In this document: in pieces, positions 1 to 7,474 of the stretch
Position numbering within the stretch: position 1 is the stretch's first letter
How the letters are laid out: each line of letters begins with the position of its first letter
Source of the DNA: Paenibacillus sp. UNC451MF
Lineage (GTDB): Bacteria; Bacillota; Bacilli; Paenibacillales; NBRC-103111
Assembly (NCBI RefSeq): GCF_000686845.1
Contig: NZ_KK366025.1
Span: 103,395 to 167,394 of the forward strand
Length of the DNA stretch: 64,000 nt
Direction: 5' to 3'
The notes under the pieces: model-generated
The model's input: the letters and a program-made list of their open reading frames with translations, nothing else
What the model was told of the DNA's origin: nothing
The model's database searches: none
Translations under genes and position numbers: made by a program

Positions 1-398
1 TTCACACACAAGGTGACCCCCAAGGCAGAGGCTTGCTCCGACATTCTCTGAAGCTGTTCAATCGAGCGTTGAATGTCTTCCTCCACACCTGTTTTGCCGC
101 CCGGACCTATATTGACGATCGGGATACCGATTTCTGCCGCAGCCTCGAATGCAGTCAGGAGCCGCTGCTCGTCTTTGACGCTGCCGAACTCCATCGATAG
201 AAAGCTCAAACCGTTGTCTTCCACAACCGATCGAAGCTGAGCCGCCTGTTCCTTCCAGCGAGCAAGATCCAAGTGCTCGCACATGCCTTGAATCGCTGAA
301 ATCTCTACTCCGTCAAACCCGCTAAGCGCTATGTGCCGTGCTGCATCGGCAAAATCAAACTCTTTAAACAATACTGAATTGACACCAAGTTTTATCAT
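1..398 (-). CDS. Sugar phosphate isomerase/epimerase-like TIM-barrel protein (partial, C-terminus off window)
   Basis: An open frame runs from an ATG at 398 to the window edge with no stop. It starts MIKLGVNSVLFKEFDF and continues with SGFDGVEISA, LSFLSMEFGS and IPIVNIGPGG, the successive beta strands of xylose-isomerase-like TIM barrels (AP endonuclease 2 superfamily). About 132 residues are present, roughly half of a typical 270-290 residue member. A GGGAG lies about 13 bases before the ATG. It sits 46 bases downstream of the Gfo/Idh/MocA gene on the same strand, a common pairing in sugar or polyol catabolic operons. The substrate cannot be told. Confidence in the fold is good; enzymatic function is inferred from family. 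Confidence 0.85.
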   Translation of the reverse strand, partial: MIKLGVNSVLFKEFDFADAARHIALSGFDGVEISAIQGMCEHLDLARWKEQAAQLRSVVEDNGLSFLSMEFGSVKDEQRLLTAFEAAAEIGIPIVNIGPGGKTGVEEDIQRSIEQLQRMSEQASALGVTLCV

Positions 399-444
399 AA
401 TAGATCACACGCTCCCTTTTATTTAAAATCCTATAGGCAAAGGC

Positions 445-1551
445 TTATTTCATGGACAGCGGGTCGCCGTGGAATGCCGGCAGCGGGTGAGGTCTGACTA
501 CCGCACCACCCTGTTCATACGACTCGATAACTGCATACGTATATTCCAGCACAGCCAGCGCATCACGGCCGGAGGCACGGATATGCTCTCGGGGAACTCC
601 GTTCGAAATATCTTCCAGAAAAGCATGCAGCCTATTGTTGAAGGTGGTGTTAAACTCCGTCACACCAGATGACGTCACTTCCGGCTGAGGATGGGCTCCA
701 ATAACCGGCACCCCTTTTTGTGCACGCCAATAGGATACTTTCTCCACACAGTTTTCAATGTTGAACGTCCCTTTCGTTCCGCCAACCTCCATACTCCACC
801 AACCGCCCAACCCGTAAGTGGCATCGCCTCTCTGGCTGAGCAAATAGCCTGCGGCACCGCTCGCGAACTTAACGTGAATGCTGTTGATCGAAACGGTAAT
901 ATCACCGGAGCTTTTACGAAAGCCTGCTTGATTAGAAAACGTCTGAACATGCGTGATATCTCCGCAATAATAACGCATGACGCTAAACGGATGGGTTAAG
1001 AACGCTTTCATATGAAAATAAGGCTGACCTTTATCTTTTGGGGATTTCGGGGCCGAATACATGTCCTCTCCGCCGTTGAAGCCCATTTTGGCCAAGCAAT
1101 AAACAGTTTCACCGATATCTCCAGAATCCATATACTGTCTTGCTCTTTCGGCCGGAGCTGAGAAATAATGATTCAGATTACAGCCTAGGGTCACTTTCTT
1201 CTCAGCTGCGAACCGGACTAGTTCTCTGCCTTCGCGGATATCATTAGCAAGCGGTTTTTCTATCAACACATGCTTCCCAGCAGCAATCGCCTGCATGGCA
1301 GGCTCGAAATGCCAGCTCCCGTTGTCAATTCCGCCGGTCGTCACATCCACAATATCCAAATCCGGCTCTTGCTCCAGCATGTCCTCCAAGCGGTAATAAG
1401 CCCTAACGCCATATTTCTCAGCCGCTTTATCAGCTCTTTCCTTCACAACATCGCAAACCGCAACGACCTGACCCAAAGGATCCGTCGCATAGCATTCCGC
1501 ATGACGCATCCCAATTCCGTTCATTCCGACAATTCCGATTTTCAGTGCCAT
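445..1551 (-). CDS. Gfo/Idh/MocA family NAD(P)-dependent oxidoreductase
   Basis: This 368-residue protein has an N-terminal Rossmann fold with the dinucleotide motif GMNGIG at residues 9-14 and the family signature EKPLAN near residues 98-103, where the lysine is the conserved catalytic residue of the EKP motif. The rest matches the C-terminal alpha/beta substrate-binding domain in length. Members oxidise or reduce sugars, inositols and related polyols with NAD(P). A GGAGG is placed 10 bases before the ATG. It lies between the sulfatase-fold gene (200-base gap) and the TIM-barrel isomerase, so it probably acts on the sugar imported by the ABC transporter upstream. The substrate is unknown. 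Confidence 0.9.
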   Translation of the reverse strand: MALKIGIVGMNGIGMRHAECYATDPLGQVVAVCDVVKERADKAAEKYGVRAYYRLEDMLEQEPDLDIVDVTTGGIDNGSWHFEPAMQAIAAGKHVLIEKPLANDIREGRELVRFAAEKKVTLGCNLNHYFSAPAERARQYMDSGDIGETVYCLAKMGFNGGEDMYSAPKSPKDKGQPYFHMKAFLTHPFSVMRYYCGDITHVQTFSNQAGFRKSSGDITVSINSIHVKFASGAAGYLLSQRGDATYGLGGWWSMEVGGTKGTFNIENCVEKVSYWRAQKGVPVIGAHPQPEVTSSGVTEFNTTFNNRLHAFLEDISNGVPREHIRASGRDALAVLEYTYAVIESYEQGGAVVRPHPLPAFHGDPLSMK

Positions 1552-1751
1552 CGTTCACGCCCCTCCACTTGCTCAAAAAACAAGCGGGGACTGCACCACC
1601 TTTCCTGTTCTGGAGTACGAAACCTAACCGTCATAACCCTATTGCCATATATCCGATCTGCTTATATCATAATCCACGCCATATGCCACAGCATTGCTGA
1701 TTGAGACATCCTTAGAGTCGATTGCGTCAAAGTTATGTGTCGAATGATGAT

Positions 1752-3182
1752 CTACAAACTATGCTTTGTACGAGCATTCTCTAGCGCGTCATAGCGGTCC
1801 CGATGCGGGTTCTGTATCCACTCCTCCCACGTTAAGCCTACTGCTCCAAGGATTGACTCGATCCGATGCCGAAATGGCAGCTGCGCTTCTTGAATTTGTT
1901 TCATCATCGGGTCCGGCCTCCCGACCAGCTTACCCGTCACATACTGAATCAGCTTATTCTCCAGCTCCTCAGCTAATTCCGGTTCCGAATCGGCCAAATT
2001 CACTAACTCATTCGGATCCTGATGCAGATCGTATAGTTCCGTTACCGGCCGCTGAAAGGGTCCCGAATCATAATAACGAATAAACTTATACCTTTCCGTC
2101 CGAATTGCCCTTGCCGCCTGCCATGCGCATTCGCTCAAATACACTTCCTCTAGCGTTCCGTCAGCTTCACCGTGAATTGAAGGCCATAAGCTTTGTCCGT
2201 CCATCCCTTCCGGATATGTAATTGCCGTTTTATCCAGTCCTGATGGAGAAGCTTTTGCTACTGCCTCCAGAATTGTAGGCATTATATCCGCATGCTGGAC
2301 AAAGCCTCTAACTCGCAAAGCTTCCGGAACATGTCCCGGCCATCGCATAATGAGTGGAATATGTACCGTAGGCTCATACAATCCGCAATGATCCCAATAA
2401 ATATCATGCTCGGTCAAGCTTTCCCCGTGATCGCCGAATAGGACGAGCAGCGTCTCTTCCTTGATGCCAAGCTGTTGCAAGGTTTCGTCCAACTCAAGTA
2501 GCAAATCATCCAAGTAACGAATTTCAGCATCGTACAGCGCATTCACATACGCCGCATCCGTCACAGGGCCTAACAGCTTGTAATGGTGATGTTTAAAAAA
2601 AGGATATGCCGGATGCTCATAAGCCGAGGTCATGCCGGAGCCATCTTCCCCATAAGGGTCCTTATTCTCTTCATAAAAGGGGGCAACGTAGCTCTCAGGA
2701 GGCAAATAGGGCGTATGGGCATCCCAATAATGGAGAAATAAGAAAAAATCCTCCTCCTTATGTTCGCGAATCCATGGCAGTGCAAGATCATTGACGGTAC
2801 GGCCGTCGATCCAGCGTTTTTTCCCAGAGCTGTTCAAATAGTATTGGTACCCCCGGGCAAACCATTCCTTCAAGTTATAGAGATTATCTACGGCACCGGT
2901 TGTGAAGCCGGCAGCTTTCAGCATGGAAGGCAGCCACTTTACCTGTTTAGGCAAGTAGCTCAGATCCGACCCATGGGACACTACTCCGCTCGTCAGCCCC
3001 ACTTTTCCGGTGAAAATTGCCGTATGCGCTACCTCCGTCGGTATATCAGCTGCGTAGGCACGCTCCATCAATACGCCTTCCGATGCAATCCGATCTATAT
3101 GGGGACTTGTCGGTTTGCCATATCCATAACAACCAAGGCGGTCCGCACGCAGTGTATCGAGGGAGATCATAATGATTTTCAT
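1752..3182 (-). CDS. Sulfatase-fold (alkaline phosphatase superfamily) hydrolase with Thr at the nucleophile position
   Basis: The 476-residue protein carries the marks of the superfamily: metal-ligand region ISLDTLRADRLG (Asp9), HYWDAHTPY near 151-159, and FGDHGES (Asp251, His252). At the position of the sulfatase formylglycine motif (Cys/Ser-x-Pro-x-Arg) it reads Thr49-Glu-Val-Ala-His53 just before FTGK, so there is no Cys or Ser to convert to formylglycine. Threonine is the nucleophile in several phosphodiesterase branches of the superfamily, so the enzyme may cleave a phospho-ester rather than a sulfate ester; that is inference. No signal peptide is seen, so it acts in the cytoplasm. Its start overlaps the APS-kinase-like gene by 4 bases (ATGA), showing translational coupling. 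Confidence 0.85.
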   Translation of the reverse strand: MKIIMISLDTLRADRLGCYGYGKPTSPHIDRIASEGVLMERAYAADIPTEVAHTAIFTGKVGLTSGVVSHGSDLSYLPKQVKWLPSMLKAAGFTTGAVDNLYNLKEWFARGYQYYLNSSGKKRWIDGRTVNDLALPWIREHKEEDFFLFLHYWDAHTPYLPPESYVAPFYEENKDPYGEDGSGMTSAYEHPAYPFFKHHHYKLLGPVTDAAYVNALYDAEIRYLDDLLLELDETLQQLGIKEETLLVLFGDHGESLTEHDIYWDHCGLYEPTVHIPLIMRWPGHVPEALRVRGFVQHADIMPTILEAVAKASPSGLDKTAITYPEGMDGQSLWPSIHGEADGTLEEVYLSECAWQAARAIRTERYKFIRYYDSGPFQRPVTELYDLHQDPNELVNLADSEPELAEELENKLIQYVTGKLVGRPDPMMKQIQEAQLPFRHRIESILGAVGLTWEEWIQNPHRDRYDALENARTKHSL

Positions 3183-3799
3183 CGGTCGTCTCTCCCTTGC
3201 GCGCCTTCTTTCACCTCATCTAGGCCTTCCTTACCTGCCGCAATACACGACTGCACTGTCCATTCTGCCGTGTTCCAACGGTTTCTCAGCAGCCAATCCA
3301 TTATCTGCTCTGTATTCGATTCTACAGATTGCTTCTCCGTATCAATGATGAGGTCCGCTTCGTCCGGTTCCTCATATGCATCGGAAATGCCTGTGAAATG
3401 TTGAATTTCCTGACGTCTCGCTTTGGCATACAGCCCCTTCACGTCCCGTGCCTCACATAGCTCGAGGGAACAGCTCACATACACCTCTACATATCCGTTC
3501 ACGTGTTCCCGCAAATAATCACGCATTTCCCTGTAGGGAGTAATAGCGGAGACCAGGACGATGATGTCGTGTCTGGACAGCAGATTTGCAATGTAAGCCA
3601 TCCGTTGAATATTTTCTATCCTGTCCTTCCTGCTGAAACCCAACCCATTGCCAATCGCTGCGCGAATCGCATCCCCATCAAGCAGCTCAACGGGGCGTCC
3701 AGCTTCCTTCAGCCTTGCGTATACTTGCATTGCAGTGGTTGTTTTCCCTGAACCTGAGAGACCTGTGAACCAAAGTACACTACCGCTGGAGCTTTCCAT
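3179..3799 (-). CDS. cysC: Adenylylsulfate (APS) kinase-like protein
   Basis: The 206-residue P-loop kinase has Walker A GLSGSGKT (13-20), the DGD motif (41-43), FSRKDRIENIQR (55-66) and the family signature ARDVKGLYAKAR (117-128) followed by FTGISDAYEEP. These fit CysC, which phosphorylates APS to PAPS. The serine of the usual ISPYR segment is Thr87 here (ITPYR). The C-terminus runs on for about 30 residues of charged sequence beyond the usual end. GGAGG lies 8 bases before the ATG. It is coupled to the sulfatase-fold gene and sits inside a sugar transport locus with no other sulfate assimilation genes in view, so its job may not be assimilatory; a specialised kinase role is possible. Confidence 0.85.
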   Translation of the reverse strand: MESSSGSVLWFTGLSGSGKTTTAMQVYARLKEAGRPVELLDGDAIRAAIGNGLGFSRKDRIENIQRMAYIANLLSRHDIIVLVSAITPYREMRDYLREHVNGYVEVYVSCSLELCEARDVKGLYAKARRQEIQHFTGISDAYEEPDEADLIIDTEKQSVESNTEQIMDWLLRNRWNTAEWTVQSCIAAGKEGLDEVKEGAQGRDDR

Positions 3800-3813
3800 G
3801 TACTCTCCTCCTT

Positions 3814-3845
3814 AGAGTTTTCTTATGAAAACTCACTTCGTAAGC
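3814..3845. repeat. Short palindrome-based repeat, copy A
   Basis: AGAGTTTTC-TTAT-GAAAACTC forms a hairpin followed by ACTTCGTAAGC. The same unit recurs at 4021 and 4059, with small changes in loop and tail. Confidence 0.7.
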
Positions 3846-3917
3846 TTTGACTCCTTTTCGTTAGAAAACCTGGGCTGTAGAGAAAACCTAACCTTTCAGA
3901 AGTGGTTGAGGTACTCC

Positions 3918-3974
3918 GGTGGGGTATCCCCTTCCGGCCGCTGTTGTTATCGCTCCTGCAGGGGATACCCCACC
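3918..3974. repeat. 14-base perfect inverted repeat with 29-base loop
   Basis: GGTGGGGTATCCCC at 3918-3931 is the exact reverse complement of 3961-3974. The intervening 29 bases include CCGGCCGCTGTTGTT. There is no T-tract on either side, so it is not a classical intrinsic terminator. It may be a folded repeat element scattered in the genome. Confidence 0.75.
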
Positions 3975-4020
3975 TACCGCCTTTAGCTTTTTTCTGAAAT
4001 AAGGGTCACTCCAACCTGGT

Positions 4021-4050
4021 GAGTTTTCTTGCGAAACTCGCTTCGTAAGC
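4021..4050. repeat. Short palindrome-based repeat, copy B
   Basis: GAGTTTTC-TTGC-GAAACTC followed by GCTTCGTAAGC. The tail CTTCGTAAGC is identical to copy A. Confidence 0.7.
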
Positions 4051-4058
4051 AACTGCAT

Positions 4059-4087
4059 AGAGTTTTCATATTAAAACTCGCTTCTTA
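4059..4087. repeat. Short palindrome-based repeat, copy C (diverged)
   Basis: AGAGTTTTCATATTAAAACTC followed by GCTTCTTA; it begins 8 bases after copy B, so B and C are in tandem. The tail is shortened. Confidence 0.65.
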
Positions 4088-4174
4088 TCTCTTTTAGTTT
4101 ACTTCGCTCCAGAAGGGGGTTCATTGTGCATTCAGCCAACTACATGGTCAAAGCAGCCTTAAATCCGCTATAGA

Positions 4175-5008
4175 CTAGCCTTTAACGGAGCCGGCCGTCA
4201 TGCCGGCGACGATTTTTTTATTAAAGAAAATGAACAAGATTAATGGAGGGATGGATATCAACACCACATCTGCGAACAGCAAATTCCAAGAAGTGATATA
4301 CATGCTCATAAAGTTGTAAAGCGTAAGCTGTACGGTGGCATTCTCAGAGCCGGGCAGGAAATAAAGCGGATTGACGAAATCGTTGAACACACTGACGGAT
4401 TGAATAATAATGATGGTTGAGGATACGGGCTTTAATAGCGGAAAAATGATATGCGTAAACAGCTTTAGCCCACCGCAACCATCCATGAACGCACTTTCAT
4501 CGATGTCCCTGGGGATCGTCGCCGTAAACGCTTTATATAAAATAGCGCAAAACGGGAAATGCAAAGCAATTTCGACCAAGGTGAGCCCCGGCAGCGTCTT
4601 GAACAGTCCCACGGAATTCAGCACCCAGATAGTAGGCACGACGGCAGGAGGAATCATCAATCCGGCTAGCACCAAAAAATTTATAGTCGCCGCTCCCCTC
4701 CCCTTCTCCCGCCGCTGAAGAACAAAGCCTGCCAACGAGCTGACAATAACCAGTCCGGCTATTGACAAGACCGTCAGGAGCGTGCTGTTATAAAACGCGC
4801 GAACCAGCATATGATCCGCCGCCGACAAAACCGCTTTATAGTTATCTACAATATGAAAAGAGTCAGGCCAAGCCATACTCATATCCGCTGCTTTGGTCGG
4901 AGATTTGAAGGAATTAATAATTACAAAATAGAAAGGGACCCAGAAAATGACGGTAGATACCAGCAGAAGAATAACGCTGACTACCGTCTTTTGCACTATA
5001 CGGTTCAC
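4175..5008 (-). CDS. Carbohydrate ABC transporter permease (MalG type)
   Basis: A 277-residue membrane protein with about six hydrophobic segments, of the binding-protein-dependent permease family for carbohydrates. The EAA-type loop reads DESAFMDGCGGLKLFTHIIFPLLKP, where the glycine-rich turn contacts an ATPase. The start is GTG at 5008, with AGAGGTGG just upstream, and it overlaps the first permease by 4 bases. It pairs with that permease and the binding lipoprotein. No ATPase gene lies nearby, which is usual for Gram-positive sugar systems that share one MsmX/MsmK-like ATPase encoded elsewhere. The sugar is unknown. Confidence 0.93.
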   Translation of the reverse strand: MNRIVQKTVVSVILLLVSTVIFWVPFYFVIINSFKSPTKAADMSMAWPDSFHIVDNYKAVLSAADHMLVRAFYNSTLLTVLSIAGLVIVSSLAGFVLQRREKGRGAATINFLVLAGLMIPPAVVPTIWVLNSVGLFKTLPGLTLVEIALHFPFCAILYKAFTATIPRDIDESAFMDGCGGLKLFTHIIFPLLKPVSSTIIIIQSVSVFNDFVNPLYFLPGSENATVQLTLYNFMSMYITSWNLLFADVVLISIPPLILFIFFNKKIVAGMTAGSVKG

Positions 5009-5871
5009 AGGTCCACCTCTCTTCTGTTTAAGAACATGTATAGTGGAAACGCGAGGACCGAGATGGCAATAAACAAGATTACATTACCTGCTGTAGCCAG
5101 TCCGTAAAAGCCGGCCTGGTATTGCTTATAAATAATGGAAGCAATGAGGTCGGTTGAAAAGCCTGGTCCTCCCTTCGTCATTGCCCAGATCAGGTCAAAT
5201 GTACGCAAGCCTCCAATAAACGCCAAAATGATAATAGAGTTCATGGCAGGTCTGCTGAGCGGCAGGGTAATATGCCAAAAGCCCCGGAAGGCGTTACCTC
5301 CATCAATCTTCAAAGCTTCGTAATAATGCTGGGGAATAGACATGATCCCGGCGATGTAAATAACCGTAGCGATGCCGACGCCTTTCCAAACATCCACGAA
5401 AGCAACGGACAACAAGGCGATGCTGGTATTTCCCAACCAGTCAGGTCCATTAATACCCATTGCGGCAAGCGCAGTATTAATAACCCCTTGCGTCGGGTGC
5501 ATCATGGTACTAAAGGCAATTCCGACTGCGATAGTACTTAATAAGGTAGGAAAAAACACCATCGAACGGAAGTAATCCTTAAACCAGATTCTCGACGTCA
5601 ACAAGGTCGCGAGCAGCAGTGCAAGGATTACCTTTAATCCACATGTAACAACGGCGAAGATCAGTGTGTTTTTAAACCCAATTTTGAGCGAAGACTCGTC
5701 AAAAAACATAATGTAATTGTCCCAACCTATAAACTGCCATTTAGTTAATGTCCAGCGCGTCAAGCTGAAAAATAAAGACATGATGGTAGGAAGCAGGTAA
5801 AACACGAAGTAAATGATTCCGGCAGGCAGCAAAAACAAATAAGAGTACATTTTCTTTTGACTTAGCGTCAT
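5005..5871 (-). CDS. Carbohydrate ABC transporter permease (MalF type)
   Basis: A 288-residue permease with about six membrane spans and an EAA-like loop around YYEALKIDGGNAFRGFWHITLP, typical of the first permease of carbohydrate ABC importers. The ATG at 5871 follows GGGAAGG at 6 bases. It overlaps the next permease by 4 bases and lies about 116 bases after the binding-protein gene, with a stable hairpin in between. That arrangement is seen in maltose-type operons, where the hairpin lets the binding protein be made in excess. Confidence 0.93.
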   Translation of the reverse strand: MTLSQKKMYSYLFLLPAGIIYFVFYLLPTIMSLFFSLTRWTLTKWQFIGWDNYIMFFDESSLKIGFKNTLIFAVVTCGLKVILALLLATLLTSRIWFKDYFRSMVFFPTLLSTIAVGIAFSTMMHPTQGVINTALAAMGINGPDWLGNTSIALLSVAFVDVWKGVGIATVIYIAGIMSIPQHYYEALKIDGGNAFRGFWHITLPLSRPAMNSIIILAFIGGLRTFDLIWAMTKGGPGFSTDLIASIIYKQYQAGFYGLATAGNVILFIAISVLAFPLYMFLNRREVDL

Positions 5872-5902
5872 CTGGATCCTTCCCTTTCATGTGGATAAAA
5901 TC

Positions 5903-5926
5903 GGCCCTGCAGCGTTTTGCAGGGCC
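5903..5926 (-). terminator. Intercistronic hairpin between binding protein and permeases
   Basis: GGCCCTGCA (5903-5911) pairs perfectly with TGCAGGGCC (5918-5926). On the minus strand it is followed only by GATTTTATCC, a weak U-tract, so it is more likely a partial terminator or 3'-end stabiliser that sets binding-protein to permease ratios. Confidence 0.65.
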
Positions 5927-5987
5927 GGCATATCATTTTACTGAGAGTTGTGAATGAAATCCACAAGCCATGCTGGCCTCTGACCGT

Positions 5988-7340
5988 TTACCAACCTGGA
6001 AGATTAAGCTGCTGCGCTTGTTTTTTTACATCTTTATCATAGTCGGCAGCTCCGTCCGCTGCTGATTTTTGCCCGGTTCCAACTTCTATCAAGATACTTT
6101 CCAAGTTAGGGCCTTTGACGGGAGAAATAAACTCTAGCGCCGGCAGCGTTTTTCCATTGTCAAAGTACGGCTGCATATCCTTGACCGCCTGGTATGCATC
6201 ATCCGGAACCTGAATTCCTTTGACAACGAAAGGTCCATTCGCCTTGCTCTTAGACATATAGGCTTTCTGTCCTTCCTGAGAAATCAGGAAGTCGATGAAT
6301 TTCTTGGCTGCTTCGACGTTCTTGCTCTTTTTATTAATATAGTAAGAGCTCGGCATCCATACCGTGAAGCCGTTCAGGCTTGCGTTATCGCTAGGGGTTG
6401 GAAACACGCCGATATCTTTGACCTTATCCGGATAGTTTTGTGCTAGGGCATCGATGGCACTGGTCAGCATCGGGTACTGGACGCCGCTGCCTTCCGCAAG
6501 CATTTTTAACGCCGTATCATACGTGGTAGCGAGAAAATCCTTATTATAATAACCTTTTTTGAACACCTCGCTGGTCATTTCAAAGCCGCGAAGCGCCGCA
6601 GGAGTTGTAGCATACTTGGCTTTATTGGCTGTATAATCCTTGGCAAACGTCGGCAGCTGTGACTGGACATTGTATTGATTAGCAAGCACGAACAGCTGCG
6701 ATGTCCAGGTCGTTTTATACGAGCCGATGATAGCGGTTTTACCAGCTGCTTTGATTTTATCGCTGTTAGCTATGAACTCAGCCCACGTTTTCGGGACCGT
6801 TAGTCCAAGTTCGGCGTAAACCTTTTTGTTATACAAAATACCGCCCACATTGGATGATCCCCCGGGAACACCGAAGACTTTTCCATTGGAGCTGACCGTC
6901 TCCTTGTACGAATCCAGCAGATTGGCCATGAACGGTTCCTTCGATAGATCGACGAAATTTTCCTCCGGATTCAGCGCTTGCAGCAGCGAGCCTGAGTTGT
7001 AGTACAAAATATCGGCCATTTCGCCTGTCGCCAAACGAGTCTTGACCAGGTTGTCCCCTTCAGTGCCGTCCGGTTTAATGTCAAACTTGATTTTGATATT
7101 CAGCTTTTTTTCCGCTTCTGCAGCAACCGCTTGTGTAGCAGGGTATGGCGTACCCGTGGAACCAATAAGGAGAGTAAGTGTGGTCGGTTCACTAGATTTG
7201 CCTGCAGGGGGGGCAGACGGGTTGGTACCGGGTGCGGATGTAGCACCTCCTGTCGGTTGTGTCGAAGAGCTGCATCCCGCTGCCAGTACAGAAATCAACG
7301 CTGCGTAGGAAATGACTGTAAACATGTGGGCTCGTTTCAT
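5988..7340 (-). CDS. Carbohydrate ABC transporter substrate-binding lipoprotein
   Basis: The open frame extends to 7460, but the ATG at 7340 has AGGAGG 8 bases upstream and begins a proper lipoprotein signal: MKRAHMFTVISYAALISVLA then AGC with Cys23 as the lipid anchor. The mature 450-residue protein is an extracellular solute-binding protein of family 1: a Ser/Thr/Pro/Gly-rich linker, LTLLIGSTGTPYPATQAV, and later FTVWMPSSYYINKKSKN and AKKFIDFLISQEGQKAY, the usual C-terminal helix motif. It captures a sugar or oligosaccharide outside the membrane for the two permeases. It lies directly downstream of the sensor/regulator pair, which probably controls it. Confidence 0.93.
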   Translation of the reverse strand: MKRAHMFTVISYAALISVLAAGCSSSTQPTGGATSAPGTNPSAPPAGKSSEPTTLTLLIGSTGTPYPATQAVAAEAEKKLNIKIKFDIKPDGTEGDNLVKTRLATGEMADILYYNSGSLLQALNPEENFVDLSKEPFMANLLDSYKETVSSNGKVFGVPGGSSNVGGILYNKKVYAELGLTVPKTWAEFIANSDKIKAAGKTAIIGSYKTTWTSQLFVLANQYNVQSQLPTFAKDYTANKAKYATTPAALRGFEMTSEVFKKGYYNKDFLATTYDTALKMLAEGSGVQYPMLTSAIDALAQNYPDKVKDIGVFPTPSDNASLNGFTVWMPSSYYINKKSKNVEAAKKFIDFLISQEGQKAYMSKSKANGPFVVKGIQVPDDAYQAVKDMQPYFDNGKTLPALEFISPVKGPNLESILIEVGTGQKSAADGAADYDKDVKKQAQQLNLPGW

Positions 7341-7474
7341 GTTTCGTTCCTCCTTTTTTGCAAACCGGCTTATGATCATCTTCCGATCTTTATGTACTCG
7401 CACAAGGGTTTGATTTGCTGTAGCTTTATTGTAAGCCGACCTCTTATGGAGCGAATACATGCGATTTGTACGGA

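Larger units (their letters stand above)
3800..4174. other. 375-base intergenic gap packed with short repeats
   Basis: No convincing gene is present between the second permease and the APS-kinase-like gene. The stretch holds three copies of a short element built on GAGTTTTC...GAAAACTC and a separate 14-base perfect inverted repeat, both listed below. The repeats might mark a transcription boundary between the transporter and the downstream enzymes, or be a genome-wide mobile repeat. I saw no clear promoter here. Confidence 0.6.

Noticed and set aside
2760-3404. 214-codon frame on the plus strand over the sulfatase-fold and APS-kinase-like genes
   Set aside because: Composition and lack of motifs mark it as a shadow of the two minus-strand genes.
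3918-3974. The strong inverted repeat read as a terminator
   Set aside because: The loop is 29 bases and no T-tract follows on either strand, so I list it as a repeat.
7341-7460. Longer N-terminus of the binding protein from the ATG at 7460
   Set aside because: It would bury the lipoprotein signal behind 40 basic residues; the ATG at 7340 has an ideal AGGAGG.
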